Origin: Natrinema thermotolerans DSM 11552
GTDB lineage: Archaea > Halobacteriota > Halobacteria > Halobacteriales > Natrialbaceae
Length of the DNA: 64,000 nucleotides
Direction: 5' to 3'
Assembly (NCBI GenBank): GCA_000337115.1
Contig: AOIR01000059.1
Span: 235,653 to 299,652, forward strand
Under the pieces are notes generated by a model that ran no database searches, was not told the origin of the DNA, and saw only the letters and a list, made by a program, of their open reading frames with translations. A program made the translations under genes and the position numbers. The first letter of the stretch is position 1, and every line of letters starts with the position of its first letter. This document shows positions 18,318-27,192 of the stretch, piece after piece.

Positions 18318-18818
18318 TCACTCGAGCCGCGACAGCGCCACGTCCTTCGCGGTGTCGTCCGCGGTCGGTTCCGTCTCGCGGACCTCGATCTCGCGTACCC
18401 ACTTGATACTCTCCCAGCAGTCGGCCGCCTCGCCGGTGGGGACGAGCCGTGCCGGGCCGCCGTGTTCGACCGGGAGCGCGTCGCCGTCGAGTGCCACGGC
18501 CAGCACCGCTTCGGAGAGCCGCTCGAGGGGGAACGCGCAGGCGTAGCCCTCGTCCATCCCGTCGACGAGCGCGTACGCGCTCGCGTCGGCCGGCTCGACC
18601 CGCTCGAGCAGTCGGGCGACCCGAACCCCGCGCCACGATAGCCCCTCGGCAACCCACCCCTCGGCGCAGGCGAAGTCGTCCGTATCGGTCTCGAGCGGAA
18701 GGTCGGTGAGGTCCTCGAGCGCGAAGTCGATCGGGTGCCGGACCGCGCCGGTCACCGACAGCCGCCACTCGTCGGGCTCGACGCTCTCGGGCACGTCGAA
18801 CTGCCTGAGATCGACCAT
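18318..18818 (-). CDS. Molybdopterin-dependent oxidoreductase (sulfite-oxidase fold, short)
   Basis: A 166-residue protein of the sulfite oxidase/YedY-like fold. The substrate-pocket region shows DDFACAEGWVAEGLSWRGVRV with the molybdenum-ligating cysteine in FACAEGW, and GEAADCWESIKWVREIEV near the end is a typical closing segment. It is shorter than classic sulfite oxidases, with the molybdopterin domain only and no Tat signal, so it may be cytoplasmic. The substrate is unknown. The ATG at 18816-18818 is the natural start. Confidence 0.85.
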   Translation of the reverse strand: MVDLRQFDVPESVEPDEWRLSVTGAVRHPIDFALEDLTDLPLETDTDDFACAEGWVAEGLSWRGVRVARLLERVEPADASAYALVDGMDEGYACAFPLERLSEAVLAVALDGDALPVEHGGPARLVPTGEAADCWESIKWVREIEVRETEPTADDTAKDVALSRLE

Positions 18819-18899
18819 ACCGACGGAACGGCGGCGAATCGGATAAGAGACGATCCGAACGGGTTCGGGCCGAAATCGACCCGCGGTCGCCGCGGGGGA

Positions 18900-19424
18900 T
18901 CAGGGCCGCCAGCCGACGAACGCCTCCTCGGTCGCGACGTCGAACGCGTCGAGTACCCGGGCCGTCGCGACGTAGTGGGCCGCGAGCATGGCGACGCCGA
19001 CGACGGTCTCGACGCCGTAGTACTCGCCGAGTCGGTCGTGGTCCCCGTCGCGGGGATCGCCGAGGGCGACGCTACGGGCGTAGGTGACCAGCGCCGCGTC
19101 GCGGTCCGAAAGCGCCGCGAGGTCGCCCTCGCTGATGGCGGTGATCTCTGCGTCCGTCACGCCGGCCTCGCGGCCCAGCCGGACGTGTTGGTGCCACTCG
19201 TACTCGTGTTCGAGGGCGCGCGCGGCCGCCAGGATGACCACCTCGCGCTCGCGGGCCGGCAGGACGTCCCAGAGCCGCGTCGAGTAGCGCATGTACCACT
19301 GGAGCAGCTCCGGCGCGTTGGCCATCGACCGAAAGATGTGGGCGTCGCCCACGTCGTTCTCGGTGATCAGATAGCGGTACTCCTCGGGGAGGTCGTCGGC
19401 CTCGAGCAGCGGCACCCGGGCCAT
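18900..19424 (-). CDS. Carboxymuconolactone decarboxylase family protein
   Basis: A 174-residue all-helical CMD/AhpD-like protein (LPAREREVVILAAARALEHEYEWHQHVRLGREAG is the conserved region). It lacks the C-x-x-C redox pair of AhpD, so a peroxidase role is unlikely; related proteins act as decarboxylases or have unknown roles. It starts 2 bp after the stop of the MaoC-like gene, so the two form an operon and may act on the same acyl or aromatic substrate. Confidence 0.85.
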   Translation of the reverse strand: MARVPLLEADDLPEEYRYLITENDVGDAHIFRSMANAPELLQWYMRYSTRLWDVLPAREREVVILAAARALEHEYEWHQHVRLGREAGVTDAEITAISEGDLAALSDRDAALVTYARSVALGDPRDGDHDRLGEYYGVETVVGVAMLAAHYVATARVLDAFDVATEEAFVGWRP

Positions 19425-19426
19425 CC

Positions 19427-19882
19427 TTACTCCTCCGCGTCGCCCGGCCGGCGGGCGATCATGCCCAGCCCGATCCAGGAGATGACCACGTCGTCGTCCT
19501 GGTTGATCCCCTCGAGTTTGCTGTCGACGTAACCGCGGGTCGGATCGCTCTCGGAGACCCGCTTGTCGACGATTTCGGTCCGGACAGAGAGCGTGTCCCC
19601 GGGTTTGACCGGCTGTTTCCACCGGAGTTCGTCGACGCCGCGAGCGCCCATGCTGGCGCGGTCCTGAATCGGGCCGTCGACGAGCATCCGCATACACATC
19701 GCGGCGGTGTGCCAGCCCGAGGCGACCAGTTCGCCGAACGCGGACTCTTCGGCGGCCTCTTCGTCCGTGTGAAACGGCTGCGGGTCGTACTGCTCGGCGA
19801 ACTCGAGTACCTCCTCTTTGGTCACGTGGTACTCGCCGAACTCGCGGGTCTCCCCGACCTCGATGTCCTCGTAGTAGCGCAT
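19427..19882 (-). CDS. MaoC-like hot-dog dehydratase
   Basis: A 151-residue MaoC-family protein. The hydratase motif region is VLEFAEQYDPQPFHTDEEAA, with Asp and His of the catalytic pair, and ELVASGWHTAAMCMRML follows as in R-specific enoyl-CoA hydratases. It probably hydrates enoyl-CoA or a related thioester. It is first in a two-gene operon with the CMD protein. Confidence 0.9.
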   Translation of the reverse strand: MRYYEDIEVGETREFGEYHVTKEEVLEFAEQYDPQPFHTDEEAAEESAFGELVASGWHTAAMCMRMLVDGPIQDRASMGARGVDELRWKQPVKPGDTLSVRTEIVDKRVSESDPTRGYVDSKLEGINQDDDVVISWIGLGMIARRPGDAEE

Positions 19883-19962
19883 GACCGTGTGGTGTGGTAC
19901 GTATCGGCAAGTAGCTGTGGGCTGAGGCAGGCGACGGTGTGTGGTCGTCCGGAACTCGAACG

Positions 19963-21285
19963 TCAGTCGGTCGGCTGCTCGAGGTCGGTCCCGGTCTCGA
20001 GGGGCCGTTCGGCCCGCGTCCGGACGTGAAGCAGGATCGCACAGGCCGCGGCGAGCAATCCCGCAGCGGCCGCGATGGCGAACGCGACCCGGTAGCCCAA
20101 CTCGGTGTAGACCCGCGTCCCGTTGACGGTGTCGCCGGTCCAGTAGGCATCCAGTGCGGCCCCGAGGACGACCGGGAAGACGGCCGCGCCGATCCAGCCC
20201 ATCGTGTTGACGATGCCGATCACGGTCCCGCTGGCTCCCTCCGGGTGGCGCTCTTTGATGACGGTAAAGGCGAGCGGCACGCCGCCGCGCAGGACGCGAG
20301 AGAAGAGGAAGATCGCGCCGACGAGCAACAGGGGGACGGTCCCGAAGGCGGCGAAGACCGCCCAGGTCAGCCCGAACACGACCGTCGAGAAGACGATGAG
20401 GCCGGTTCGCTGCCCCCACCGGTCCGAGAGCCAGCCGAAGGCCGTCGGCCCGATCATGCCGCCGACGTTGCCCACCAGCAGGTAGACCGACGCCTCCGTC
20501 ACGGAGATCCCGTGGGTCTGGACGAGATAGGGGATCCCCCACAGACCGAAGATCGTGATCCCGATGCCGGTCATGAAAAAGAGCATGATCCCCAACAGCC
20601 ACGTTTCCGGTTCGCGAACCGCGTCCGAGACGTACCGCTTGAGCGTCGCGGCGTCGGTCACGTCCGGTCGGTCCGGCACGTCGTCGATCGGCTCGAGGCC
20701 GGCGTCGGCCGGCGAGTCGTGGGAGACGAGGAGGATGCCGACCGCGGCCGCGAGGCCGGCCACGCCGAGGCCGACCATCGACCCCCGCCAGCCGAGCCGC
20801 GAAATGGCGATCGCGAGCGGCGTCGTCGCCGCGAGGCCGCCCAGAATGCCGACGCTGAACGTCGCGCCGGTCATCGTCCCGAACTCGTCGGGTCGGAACC
20901 AGTTCGCACAGAACCGCAGCGCCGCGACGAAGAGGACGCTGGCCCCCAGCCCGACCAGCACGCGGCCGCCGAACGCGACCGGATAGGTCGACGCCAGCCC
21001 GAACGCGACCGCGCCGGCGCTCATCACGGCGGTCCCCGTTGCGGCGATCGCCCGCGCACCGTATCGGTCCGTCAACAGCCCCGCGGGCACCTGAAACGCC
21101 GCGTACAGGTAGAAAAACGAGGAATGCAGCAGGCCGAGGCTCGTCGCCGTCGTGTCGAACGCACGCATCAACTCCCCCGAGAGGACCGCGGTCGACGACC
21201 GGTGGAGGCTGACGAGGAAGAACGACGCCACGAGCAGTCCCCAGCCGATCCAGCGCCGTCGATACGGGTTCGAGAGCAGTCTCAC
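19963..21285 (-). CDS. Major facilitator superfamily transporter
   Basis: A 440-residue membrane protein with about twelve hydrophobic segments. The MFS signature after helix 2 is visible as LLTDRYGARAIA, and a second version appears as LSDRWGQRTG at the start of the second half. Overall it resembles anion:cation-symporter-like permeases; the substrate is unknown. The start is a GTG (VRLLSNPYRRRWIGW), supported by a TATA-like TTTAA centred 28 bp upstream. It is divergent from the sugar epimerase gene. Confidence 0.9.
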   Translation of the reverse strand: MRLLSNPYRRRWIGWGLLVASFFLVSLHRSSTAVLSGELMRAFDTTATSLGLLHSSFFYLYAAFQVPAGLLTDRYGARAIAATGTAVMSAGAVAFGLASTYPVAFGGRVLVGLGASVLFVAALRFCANWFRPDEFGTMTGATFSVGILGGLAATTPLAIAISRLGWRGSMVGLGVAGLAAAVGILLVSHDSPADAGLEPIDDVPDRPDVTDAATLKRYVSDAVREPETWLLGIMLFFMTGIGITIFGLWGIPYLVQTHGISVTEASVYLLVGNVGGMIGPTAFGWLSDRWGQRTGLIVFSTVVFGLTWAVFAAFGTVPLLLVGAIFLFSRVLRGGVPLAFTVIKERHPEGASGTVIGIVNTMGWIGAAVFPVVLGAALDAYWTGDTVNGTRVYTELGYRVAFAIAAAAGLLAAACAILLHVRTRAERPLETGTDLEQPTD

Positions 21286-21310
21286 TGTTTGGGGTATGGT
21301 ATCATATACA

Positions 21311-21315
21311 TTAAA
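21311..21315 (-). promoter_or_regulatory. TATA box of the MFS gene
   Basis: Read on the minus strand the element is TTTAATGTATATG, centred about 28 bp upstream of the GTG start at 21285. This spacing supports that GTG as a leaderless start. Confidence 0.5.
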
Positions 21316-21547
21316 GCTACGTTCAGCGGTAGGTCGGCGGCGTCACTCGAGGCGACTCGAGCGTCGATCCCCAGCCGGTCGCCCCGCTGACGATGTCGCC
21401 GTCCGTTCCGAGGGGGAGGTCGCGGGCCGCGATCGATCGCGGCCGACCGGTCGGTCGGCAGCCGCCGCCCGTTCGAGTCAGTCGCGTCGCCTCGCAACCG
21501 CTCGGGCTTTCAAAACACCTATGGATCACCGACCTGGGATTTTCGAT

Positions 21548-22477
21548 ATGACTCTGGACGATCGGACCGTTCTCGTCACCGGCGGGGCGGGATTCATCGG
21601 CTCGAACCTGGCGAACCACCTCGCCACGAACAACGACGTGACCGTCGTCGACGACCAGTATCTGGGCACGCCGGAGAACCTCGACGAGGACGTCGACTTC
21701 GTCGACGCGAGCGTCCTCGAGGACGACCTGCCAACCGACGTCGACGTCGTCTTCCACCTCGCGGCGCTGTCGTCCTATGCGATGCACGAGGAGGACCCGA
21801 CCACGGGCGCTCGCGTGAACGTCGAGGGCTTCGTCAACGTGGTCGAACAGGCCAGACAGGACGGCTGTGACACGGTGGTCTACGCCTCGACGTCGTCGAT
21901 CTACGGCAGCCGTACCGAGCCCTCGCCCGAGGACATGGACGTGGGCGTCGACACCGGCTACGAGGCCTCGAAGCTCGCGCGGGAGCGCTACGGCGAGTAC
22001 TTTGCGAACCACTACGACATGTCGATGGCCGGCATGCGCTTTTTCTCGGTGTATCAGGGCTACGGCGGCGCGGAGGAACACAAGGGCGAGTACGCCAACG
22101 TGATCGCGCAGTTCGCCGACGACATCGCAAACGGCGAGTCGCCGGTCCTGTACGGCGACGGGACCCAGACCCGGGACTTCACCCACGTCTCCGACATCGT
22201 CCGCGGGCTCGAGGGGGCCGCAGCGGCCGAACTCGACGGGATCTACAACCTCGGGACCGGCGAAGCCTACGACTTCGACACGGTCGTCGAGATGATCAAC
22301 GACGAACTCGGGACCGACGTCGAGCCCGAGTACGTCGAGAATCCCATCCCCGAGGATGTCTACGTGCATGACACCTGTGCCGACGCCTCGAAGATCCGCG
22401 AGGCGATCGGCTGGGACCCACAGATCGACTTCGAGGAGGGGATCCGGCGGGTCTGTGCGCAGTACACTGACGAGTGA
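21548..22477 (+). CDS. NAD-dependent sugar epimerase/dehydratase (extended SDR)
   Basis: A 309-residue extended SDR. It has the NAD loop VTGGAGFIGSNLANHL near the N-terminus, the catalytic region with Ser in YASTSSIYG and Tyr/Lys in GYEASKLARERY, and a C-terminal sugar-nucleotide part (YGDGTQTRDFTHVSDIVRG). It is closest to UDP-glucose 4-epimerase or dTDP-glucose dehydratase types; the exact sugar is not readable. The ATG at 21548 is chosen; an in-frame ATG nine codons upstream is possible. No glycosyltransferase lies beside it. Confidence 0.88.
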   Translation: MTLDDRTVLVTGGAGFIGSNLANHLATNNDVTVVDDQYLGTPENLDEDVDFVDASVLEDDLPTDVDVVFHLAALSSYAMHEEDPTTGARVNVEGFVNVVEQARQDGCDTVVYASTSSIYGSRTEPSPEDMDVGVDTGYEASKLARERYGEYFANHYDMSMAGMRFFSVYQGYGGAEEHKGEYANVIAQFADDIANGESPVLYGDGTQTRDFTHVSDIVRGLEGAAAAELDGIYNLGTGEAYDFDTVVEMINDELGTDVEPEYVENPIPEDVYVHDTCADASKIREAIGWDPQIDFEEGIRRVCAQYTDE

Positions 22478-22665
22478 CGAATCGCGGGGCTGTGATCTCC
22501 CGGAGTCCGATCGAGAACCCGCCGCCCCCTCGGTCGTCGCATCCGGCACGGATACGTTTCGTGCAACTAGTGAGTTGGTGAACCAATTGGGGGCGAGGAC
22601 TACCCGCTATTCGAAATTGAATGCCGCAGTCGTTCGTATAGTACATCCGAAACCAACCATCTAGA

Positions 22666-22695
22666 GAGATAATTTATATTTGTAGTAAATATCTC
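22666..22695. repeat. AT-rich imperfect inverted repeat
   Basis: The arms GAGATAATTTA (22666-22676) and TAAATATCTC (22686-22695) are complementary apart from one bulged base. The site is about 170 bp upstream of ppc and could be an operator or a second promoter. There is no independent evidence for binding. Confidence 0.35.
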
Positions 22696-22831
22696 CAGGA
22701 CTGGTTGTGGTATCGATAGCGATCGGGCCGGCAAGCGAACGGATCAGCAGGAGTCGCTCGTCGACCCAACATCACCGCCAGTAACTATCACGGAAAACGA
22801 TGTATGAGTCGGGTAGCACTCCTGCTAGGGG

Positions 22832-22837
22832 TTTTTA
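22832..22837 (+). promoter_or_regulatory. TATA box of ppc
   Basis: TTTTTA is centred 27 bp upstream of the ppc ATG at 22862, which predicts a leaderless mRNA. Confidence 0.6.
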
Positions 22838-22861
22838 CTATGGCACGCACATCCACACGAT

Positions 22862-25552
22862 ATGCGACTTCACAACAGGAACGTCCGGCAGGACGTTCGC
22901 GAACTCGGGGCGTTGCTCGGCGACGTCCTCGAGGACCAGACTTCCCGACGCGCGTTCGAGACCGTCGAGTCCTGTCGCCGGACCGCGATCGAGTACCGGT
23001 CGGGCGACCTCGAGTCCCGGGAGCCGCTGATCGCGGAACTCGAGGGACTGTCGCCCCACCAGCAACGGATCGTCGCCCGGGCGTTTACCACCTACTTCGA
23101 GTTGATCAACCTCGCCGAGGAGCGCGAGCGGGTCCGGACCATTCGGACCGCGTCTCAGGAGGGGACCCTCGAGGACAGCCTCGAGACCGCGGCCGCCGAG
23201 TTGGGCGAGGCCGACGTCGAGACTGTCCGGCAGGTACTCGACGACGTCCTGATCGAGCCGACGTTTACCGCCCACCCGACCGAGGCCCGTCGGAAGACGG
23301 TCAAGTCCAAACTGCGGGAGATTTCGACGTCGCTCGAGACCGTCGACGAGCGGCTGCTGACCGACAAGGAAGAGGGGCAGGTCTGGCGGGACGTCGACGC
23401 GGAGGTTACGAGCCTCTGGCAAACGCCGCAGGTCCGCAATCGCCAGCCCGAACCCGAAGACGAGGCGCGCAACGTCCAGTGGTACCTCGAGAACACGCTG
23501 TTCGACGTGGTCGGCGAGGTCTACGACGAACTCGCCGACGCGATCGACGAGGAAGTCCCCGGCAGTCTCGAGATCCCGAAGCTCTTCGAGTTCCGGTCGT
23601 GGGCCGGCAGCGACCGCGACGGCAACCCCTACGTGACCCCCGAGGTCACCGCCAACACCCTCGAACGGCAGCGCTCGGTCGTCTTAGAGCAGTACCGCGA
23701 TCAGCTCAAGCGCCTCTCCGGCGTGTTGAGCCAGGACGGCAGCCGGATCGACGCCGGCTCGGCGTTTCAGGCCTCGCTCGAGGAAGATCGCGAGCGGCTG
23801 CCGGGGACCGCTCGGACGGCCGAGGAGCGCTACCCCGACGAGCCGTACCGACAGAAGCTCAAGTTGATGCGCGAGCGGCTCCGCCGGGTCGGCGACGTTC
23901 GCCCCGGCGGCTACGAGACGGTCGCGGGCCTGCGTGACGACCTCGCGGTCATCGCCGAGAGCCTCCGGGACAACGGGGCCGAAAGCGTCGTCGACGCCCA
24001 CGTCGATCCGATTCGGCGGCGGGTCGCAACCTTCGGCTTCTCGCTGGCGAGTCTGGACCTGCGGGATCACCAGCAGAAACACACCGACGCTATTGCCGAG
24101 GCCCTCGAGGCCGAAGGGATCGACTACCACGCCCTCTCGGAGGACGAGCGCGTCGAATTCCTGACCGACGCCGTCCTGCAGGACGAGCCCGTGATCGACC
24201 TCGAGCGGACGGCGGACCTCTCGGACGACGCCGCCCGCGTCCTCGACCTGTTCGATCGCCTCGCGGCGTGGCAAACGGAGTACGGGAGCAACGCGATCGA
24301 CACCTACTGCATCTCGATGACCGAAGAGCCGAGCCACGTCCTCGAGGTGCTGTTCCTCGCGGATCAGGCCGGCGTCGTCTCCCTGCCCGAACACTCGGGG
24401 ATCGATATCGTGCCGCTACTCGAGACGGAATACGCCCTCTCGGGGGCCCGCCGGATCATGGGGACGCTGTTCGAGAACGAGGCCTACGCGCAGGCGCTGG
24501 AGGCCCGCGGGCGGACCCAAGAGATCATGCTGGGGTACTCCGACTCGAACAAGGAGAACGGCTTTCTCGCGGCCAACTGGTCGCTGTACAAGAACCAGCG
24601 CCGGCTCGGCGAGATTTGCGACGATCACGACGTGACGATGCGGCTGTTTCACGGCCGCGGCGGCTCGATCTCGCGGGGCGGCGGCCCGATGAACGAGGCG
24701 CTGCTGGCCCTGCCCAACTCCACGGTCACGGGCCAGGTCAAGTTCACCGAGCAGGGCGAAGCCATCGCCGAGAAGTACGCCAACCCCCGCATCGCCGAGC
24801 GCAACATCGAACAGATGCTCAACGCCCAACTGCGGGCGCGCAAGCAGGCGCTGGACCAGCCCGAGGAAGAGGTCCCCGAGGAGTGGGTCGACGCGATGGA
24901 AACGATGGCCGACGCCGCCCGCCGGGAGTACCGCGACCTCTTAGAGAGCGACGGGTTCGTCCGCTACTTCGAGCAGGCGACGCCGATCACCGTCATCGAG
25001 GATCTGGATCTGGGCTCGCGGCCGGCCTCCCGCAGCGGCGAGCGCACGGTCGAGGACCTGCGGGCGATCCCGTGGGTGTTCTCCTGGACCCAGTCGCGGT
25101 GTATCCTCCCGGGCTGGTACGCGCTCGCGACGGGGATCGACGCCTACGTAGACGACGGCGGCTCGATGGAGACGCTCCAAGAGATGTACGAGGAGTGGCC
25201 GTTCTTCCGGACGACGCTGGACAACGCCGCGCTCTCGCTGTCCCGTACCGAACTCGAGATCGCCGAGCGCTACGCCGAAATGGCCGACGACGACCTCCGG
25301 GAGCGCTTTTTCCCCCGGGTGACCGACGAGTACGCGCGGGCAAGCGAGTTGATCACCGAGATCGGCCAGCGCGAACAGTTACACACCCGCGACTGGCTCG
25401 GCGAGAACCTCGAGCGACGAAACCCCTACGTCGACCCGCTGAACATGCTTCAGGTCTACCTGCTCGACCGGACCCACCGGACCGACATCGAGGAGCGAAC
25501 GCTGCGACTGACGGTCAAGGGGATCGCGGCCGGGATGAAGAACACGGGGTAA
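22862..25552 (+). CDS. ppc: Phosphoenolpyruvate carboxylase
   Basis: An 896-residue bacterial-type PEP carboxylase, normal in length. It makes oxaloacetate from PEP and bicarbonate to refill the TCA cycle. Landmarks are FTAHPTEARRKTV near residue 140 (catalytic His), GYSDSNKENGF near 560, and the glycine-rich loop FHGRGGSISRGGGP near 597. The C-terminus is MKNTG; the usual bacterial enzyme also ends with NTG. The ATG at 22862 has a TATA box 27 bp upstream. It is transcribed alone, followed by tRNA-Ser. Confidence 0.97.
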   Translation: MRLHNRNVRQDVRELGALLGDVLEDQTSRRAFETVESCRRTAIEYRSGDLESREPLIAELEGLSPHQQRIVARAFTTYFELINLAEERERVRTIRTASQEGTLEDSLETAAAELGEADVETVRQVLDDVLIEPTFTAHPTEARRKTVKSKLREISTSLETVDERLLTDKEEGQVWRDVDAEVTSLWQTPQVRNRQPEPEDEARNVQWYLENTLFDVVGEVYDELADAIDEEVPGSLEIPKLFEFRSWAGSDRDGNPYVTPEVTANTLERQRSVVLEQYRDQLKRLSGVLSQDGSRIDAGSAFQASLEEDRERLPGTARTAEERYPDEPYRQKLKLMRERLRRVGDVRPGGYETVAGLRDDLAVIAESLRDNGAESVVDAHVDPIRRRVATFGFSLASLDLRDHQQKHTDAIAEALEAEGIDYHALSEDERVEFLTDAVLQDEPVIDLERTADLSDDAARVLDLFDRLAAWQTEYGSNAIDTYCISMTEEPSHVLEVLFLADQAGVVSLPEHSGIDIVPLLETEYALSGARRIMGTLFENEAYAQALEARGRTQEIMLGYSDSNKENGFLAANWSLYKNQRRLGEICDDHDVTMRLFHGRGGSISRGGGPMNEALLALPNSTVTGQVKFTEQGEAIAEKYANPRIAERNIEQMLNAQLRARKQALDQPEEEVPEEWVDAMETMADAARREYRDLLESDGFVRYFEQATPITVIEDLDLGSRPASRSGERTVEDLRAIPWVFSWTQSRCILPGWYALATGIDAYVDDGGSMETLQEMYEEWPFFRTTLDNAALSLSRTELEIAERYAEMADDDLRERFFPRVTDEYARASELITEIGQREQLHTRDWLGENLERRNPYVDPLNMLQVYLLDRTHRTDIEERTLRLTVKGIAAGMKNTG

Positions 25553-25651
25553 CGCCGCTCGGCTCGAGGTGCCATCGCCCTCGGGCGAACCGTTCGCACG
25601 GAGCGAAAAAATCGAAACGGGTAAAAACGTCTCTCGAGTAGAGAGGAGTGA

Positions 25652-25736
25652 GCCGAGATAGCCTAGCCCGGCCAAGGCGGCAGATTCGAAATCTGCTGTC
25701 CTCACGGACACGGGAGTTCGAATCTCCCTCTCGGCG
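25652..25736 (+). tRNA. tRNA-Ser (anticodon CGA)
   Basis: An 85-nt type II tRNA without intron. The acceptor stem GCCGAGA pairs with TCTCGGC (25729-25735), the discriminator is G25736, the anticodon stem GCAGA/TCTGC holds loop TTCGAAA with CGA at 25687-25689, a long variable arm (TGTCC..GGACA) follows, and the T-arm has GAGTTCGAATCTC. Five T residues after position 25736 probably end transcription. Confidence 0.96.
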
Positions 25737-25905
25737 TTTTTGCGGCAGCAAAAAATAGTGAGCGGAGCGTAACGCTGCGCCACACAGAACAGCGAACGGC
25801 GAGACCATGAGTATAACGACTCGTCCTACTCCTGAAAATACCGAGAGGGAGATGTCAACTGCCCGCTTACTACGCTCACTCTGACGAGTTCGCTCGTTAA
25901 GGGTT

Positions 25906-25926
25906 CCGTCAGACGTGGTCTGACGG
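25906..25926 (-). ncRNA. Hairpin overlapping the tnpB stop: candidate omegaRNA scaffold part
   Basis: A perfect 9-bp stem (CCGTCAGAC / GTCTGACGG) with a 3-nt loop spans the tnpB stop codon. In IS200/IS605 elements the guide RNA (omegaRNA, also seen as sotRNA in Halobacterium) overlaps the 3' end of tnpB and extends into the flanking DNA. This hairpin sits where that RNA would be. The full extent of the RNA cannot be told from sequence alone. Confidence 0.4.
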
Positions 25927-27192
25927 CATACAGGCTGTGGGCCTGCGGTGGAGCTTGTCCGTGGACTTGACCTCGAATCCGTCGGGGTACGGGGTGTATC
26001 CCCGATTCGGCGTCACTGTCCCGGACTTCAGGGCGTATTGACTGACGCCCCTCCGACGTGAAGACTGTTGCTCACGACGGAGATACATATCGGCTACGTT
26101 CTTGGCAGCGTTGTAGTCAGCGTGATTCCGATTTCCGCACTTCTGACACTCAAACGAATCTCGTGTCGAGCGGTTGTCGTCGTGAATGAATCCGCACTCG
26201 GCACACCGCTTGCTGGTATGCTTCGGATTCGTCGTGTCTACGAACAACCCTGCCGCTTCGGCCTTGTATTCAACGTACTCGTAAAGACGGGCGAACGCCC
26301 ATTCAGAGTGCCACGCCGCTCCAGACAGTCGTTCGCGGATGCCGTCTAACTCCTCGAAAGCGATGCCGTCACAGTCGTAGCGCAGGGCTTCCTCGACAAT
26401 TCCGTTCGCCACGCTGTGCAGGACGTGTTTCACGTACTCGTCTTCCCGTCCGCTCACGGCTTCGAGTGTCCGATGGGCGTTCCGTGAGTCATGGTCCTGC
26501 AGATTACCGCGAATACGCTCGAACTCCCGTCGGTTGTGGTTCAACTCTCCAGCCGAGAAGAACCGTGCCGTACTGGTGACGGCGATTTCGTTCACGCCGA
26601 GGTCGACGCCAAGAACCGTTCCGTTCTCGGTCGCTTCGCCCTTGGTGTCGTGCTTTGGCTTCCGGAAGCCGAGGTGCAGGTACCAGCCGCCATCACGATA
26701 GTGAAGCGTAGATTCGGTGGGTTCCCACTCGTCGCTGTCGAGATACTGGTGTTGATAGCCGTCCTCGTTATCAGGGAGTTCGAGGTCTGCTCGAACTCGA
26801 GAGTGATCTCCGTGCGTGGTGAGCGACACTCGTTCTTGGTCGGGGAAGAGGGTCATCGTCCGACTGTCGTAGGTGACGGTCGGGCTCGTATACGTGGGTT
26901 TACTCGCTTTCTTCCCGTCTTGACGACGGGAGATGCAGGATTTGATGTTCTCGGCAGCTTGGTGGCACGCGAGAATGGCGTGTTGGCTGCCGAGATCGGT
27001 GTTCTCCCGCACGTCGTCGTAGGCGAGTTGTTGTACGTCGGACTTGGAGTGACACCGCGTCCATGCTTTGTCAACGGCGGTTTGGCATCCTCGCTTCCAC
27101 TCCGAGACTGTCTCTCGGAGGAGTGGCTCGGCGGTAGAGGAGACGACTAACCGTGTGATGGCGGTTCGACGGTGGTAGTTGTCGTCCGACAC
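25909..27192 (-). CDS. tnpB: TnpB RNA-guided nuclease (IS200/IS605 OrfB)
   Basis: A 427-residue TnpB, full length. The RuvC-like site is complete: Asp in LGVDLGVNEIAV, Glu in GIAFEELDGIRERL and Asp in NHADYNAAKNVA. The zinc ribbon is CAECG..CQKCG with 17 residues between the pairs. TnpB proteins are RNA-guided DNA nucleases that help their element persist. No frameshift or stop interrupts the gene, so it may be active. Codon use is less GC-biased than in neighbours, consistent with transfer. No tnpA is present on either side. Confidence 0.93.
   Translation of the reverse strand: MSDDNYHRRTAITRLVVSSTAEPLLRETVSEWKRGCQTAVDKAWTRCHSKSDVQQLAYDDVRENTDLGSQHAILACHQAAENIKSCISRRQDGKKASKPTYTSPTVTYDSRTMTLFPDQERVSLTTHGDHSRVRADLELPDNEDGYQHQYLDSDEWEPTESTLHYRDGGWYLHLGFRKPKHDTKGEATENGTVLGVDLGVNEIAVTSTARFFSAGELNHNRREFERIRGNLQDHDSRNAHRTLEAVSGREDEYVKHVLHSVANGIVEEALRYDCDGIAFEELDGIRERLSGAAWHSEWAFARLYEYVEYKAEAAGLFVDTTNPKHTSKRCAECGFIHDDNRSTRDSFECQKCGNRNHADYNAAKNVADMYLRREQQSSRRRGVSQYALKSGTVTPNRGYTPYPDGFEVKSTDKLHRRPTACMPSDHV

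Larger units (their letters stand above)
22478..22861. other. Gene-free 384-bp region upstream of ppc
   Basis: No convincing reading frame. The stretch contains a small palindrome TTGGTGAACCAA (22575-22586), an AT-rich patch with an imperfect inverted repeat (22666-22695) and the ppc TATA box (22832-22837). The base composition is lower in GC than the flanking genes, as expected for a control region. Confidence 0.6.

Noticed and set aside
19939-21390. 483-codon plus-strand frame opposite the MFS transporter
   Set aside because: It is an Arg/Gln/Glu-rich shadow without domains; the MFS gene on the other strand explains the region.
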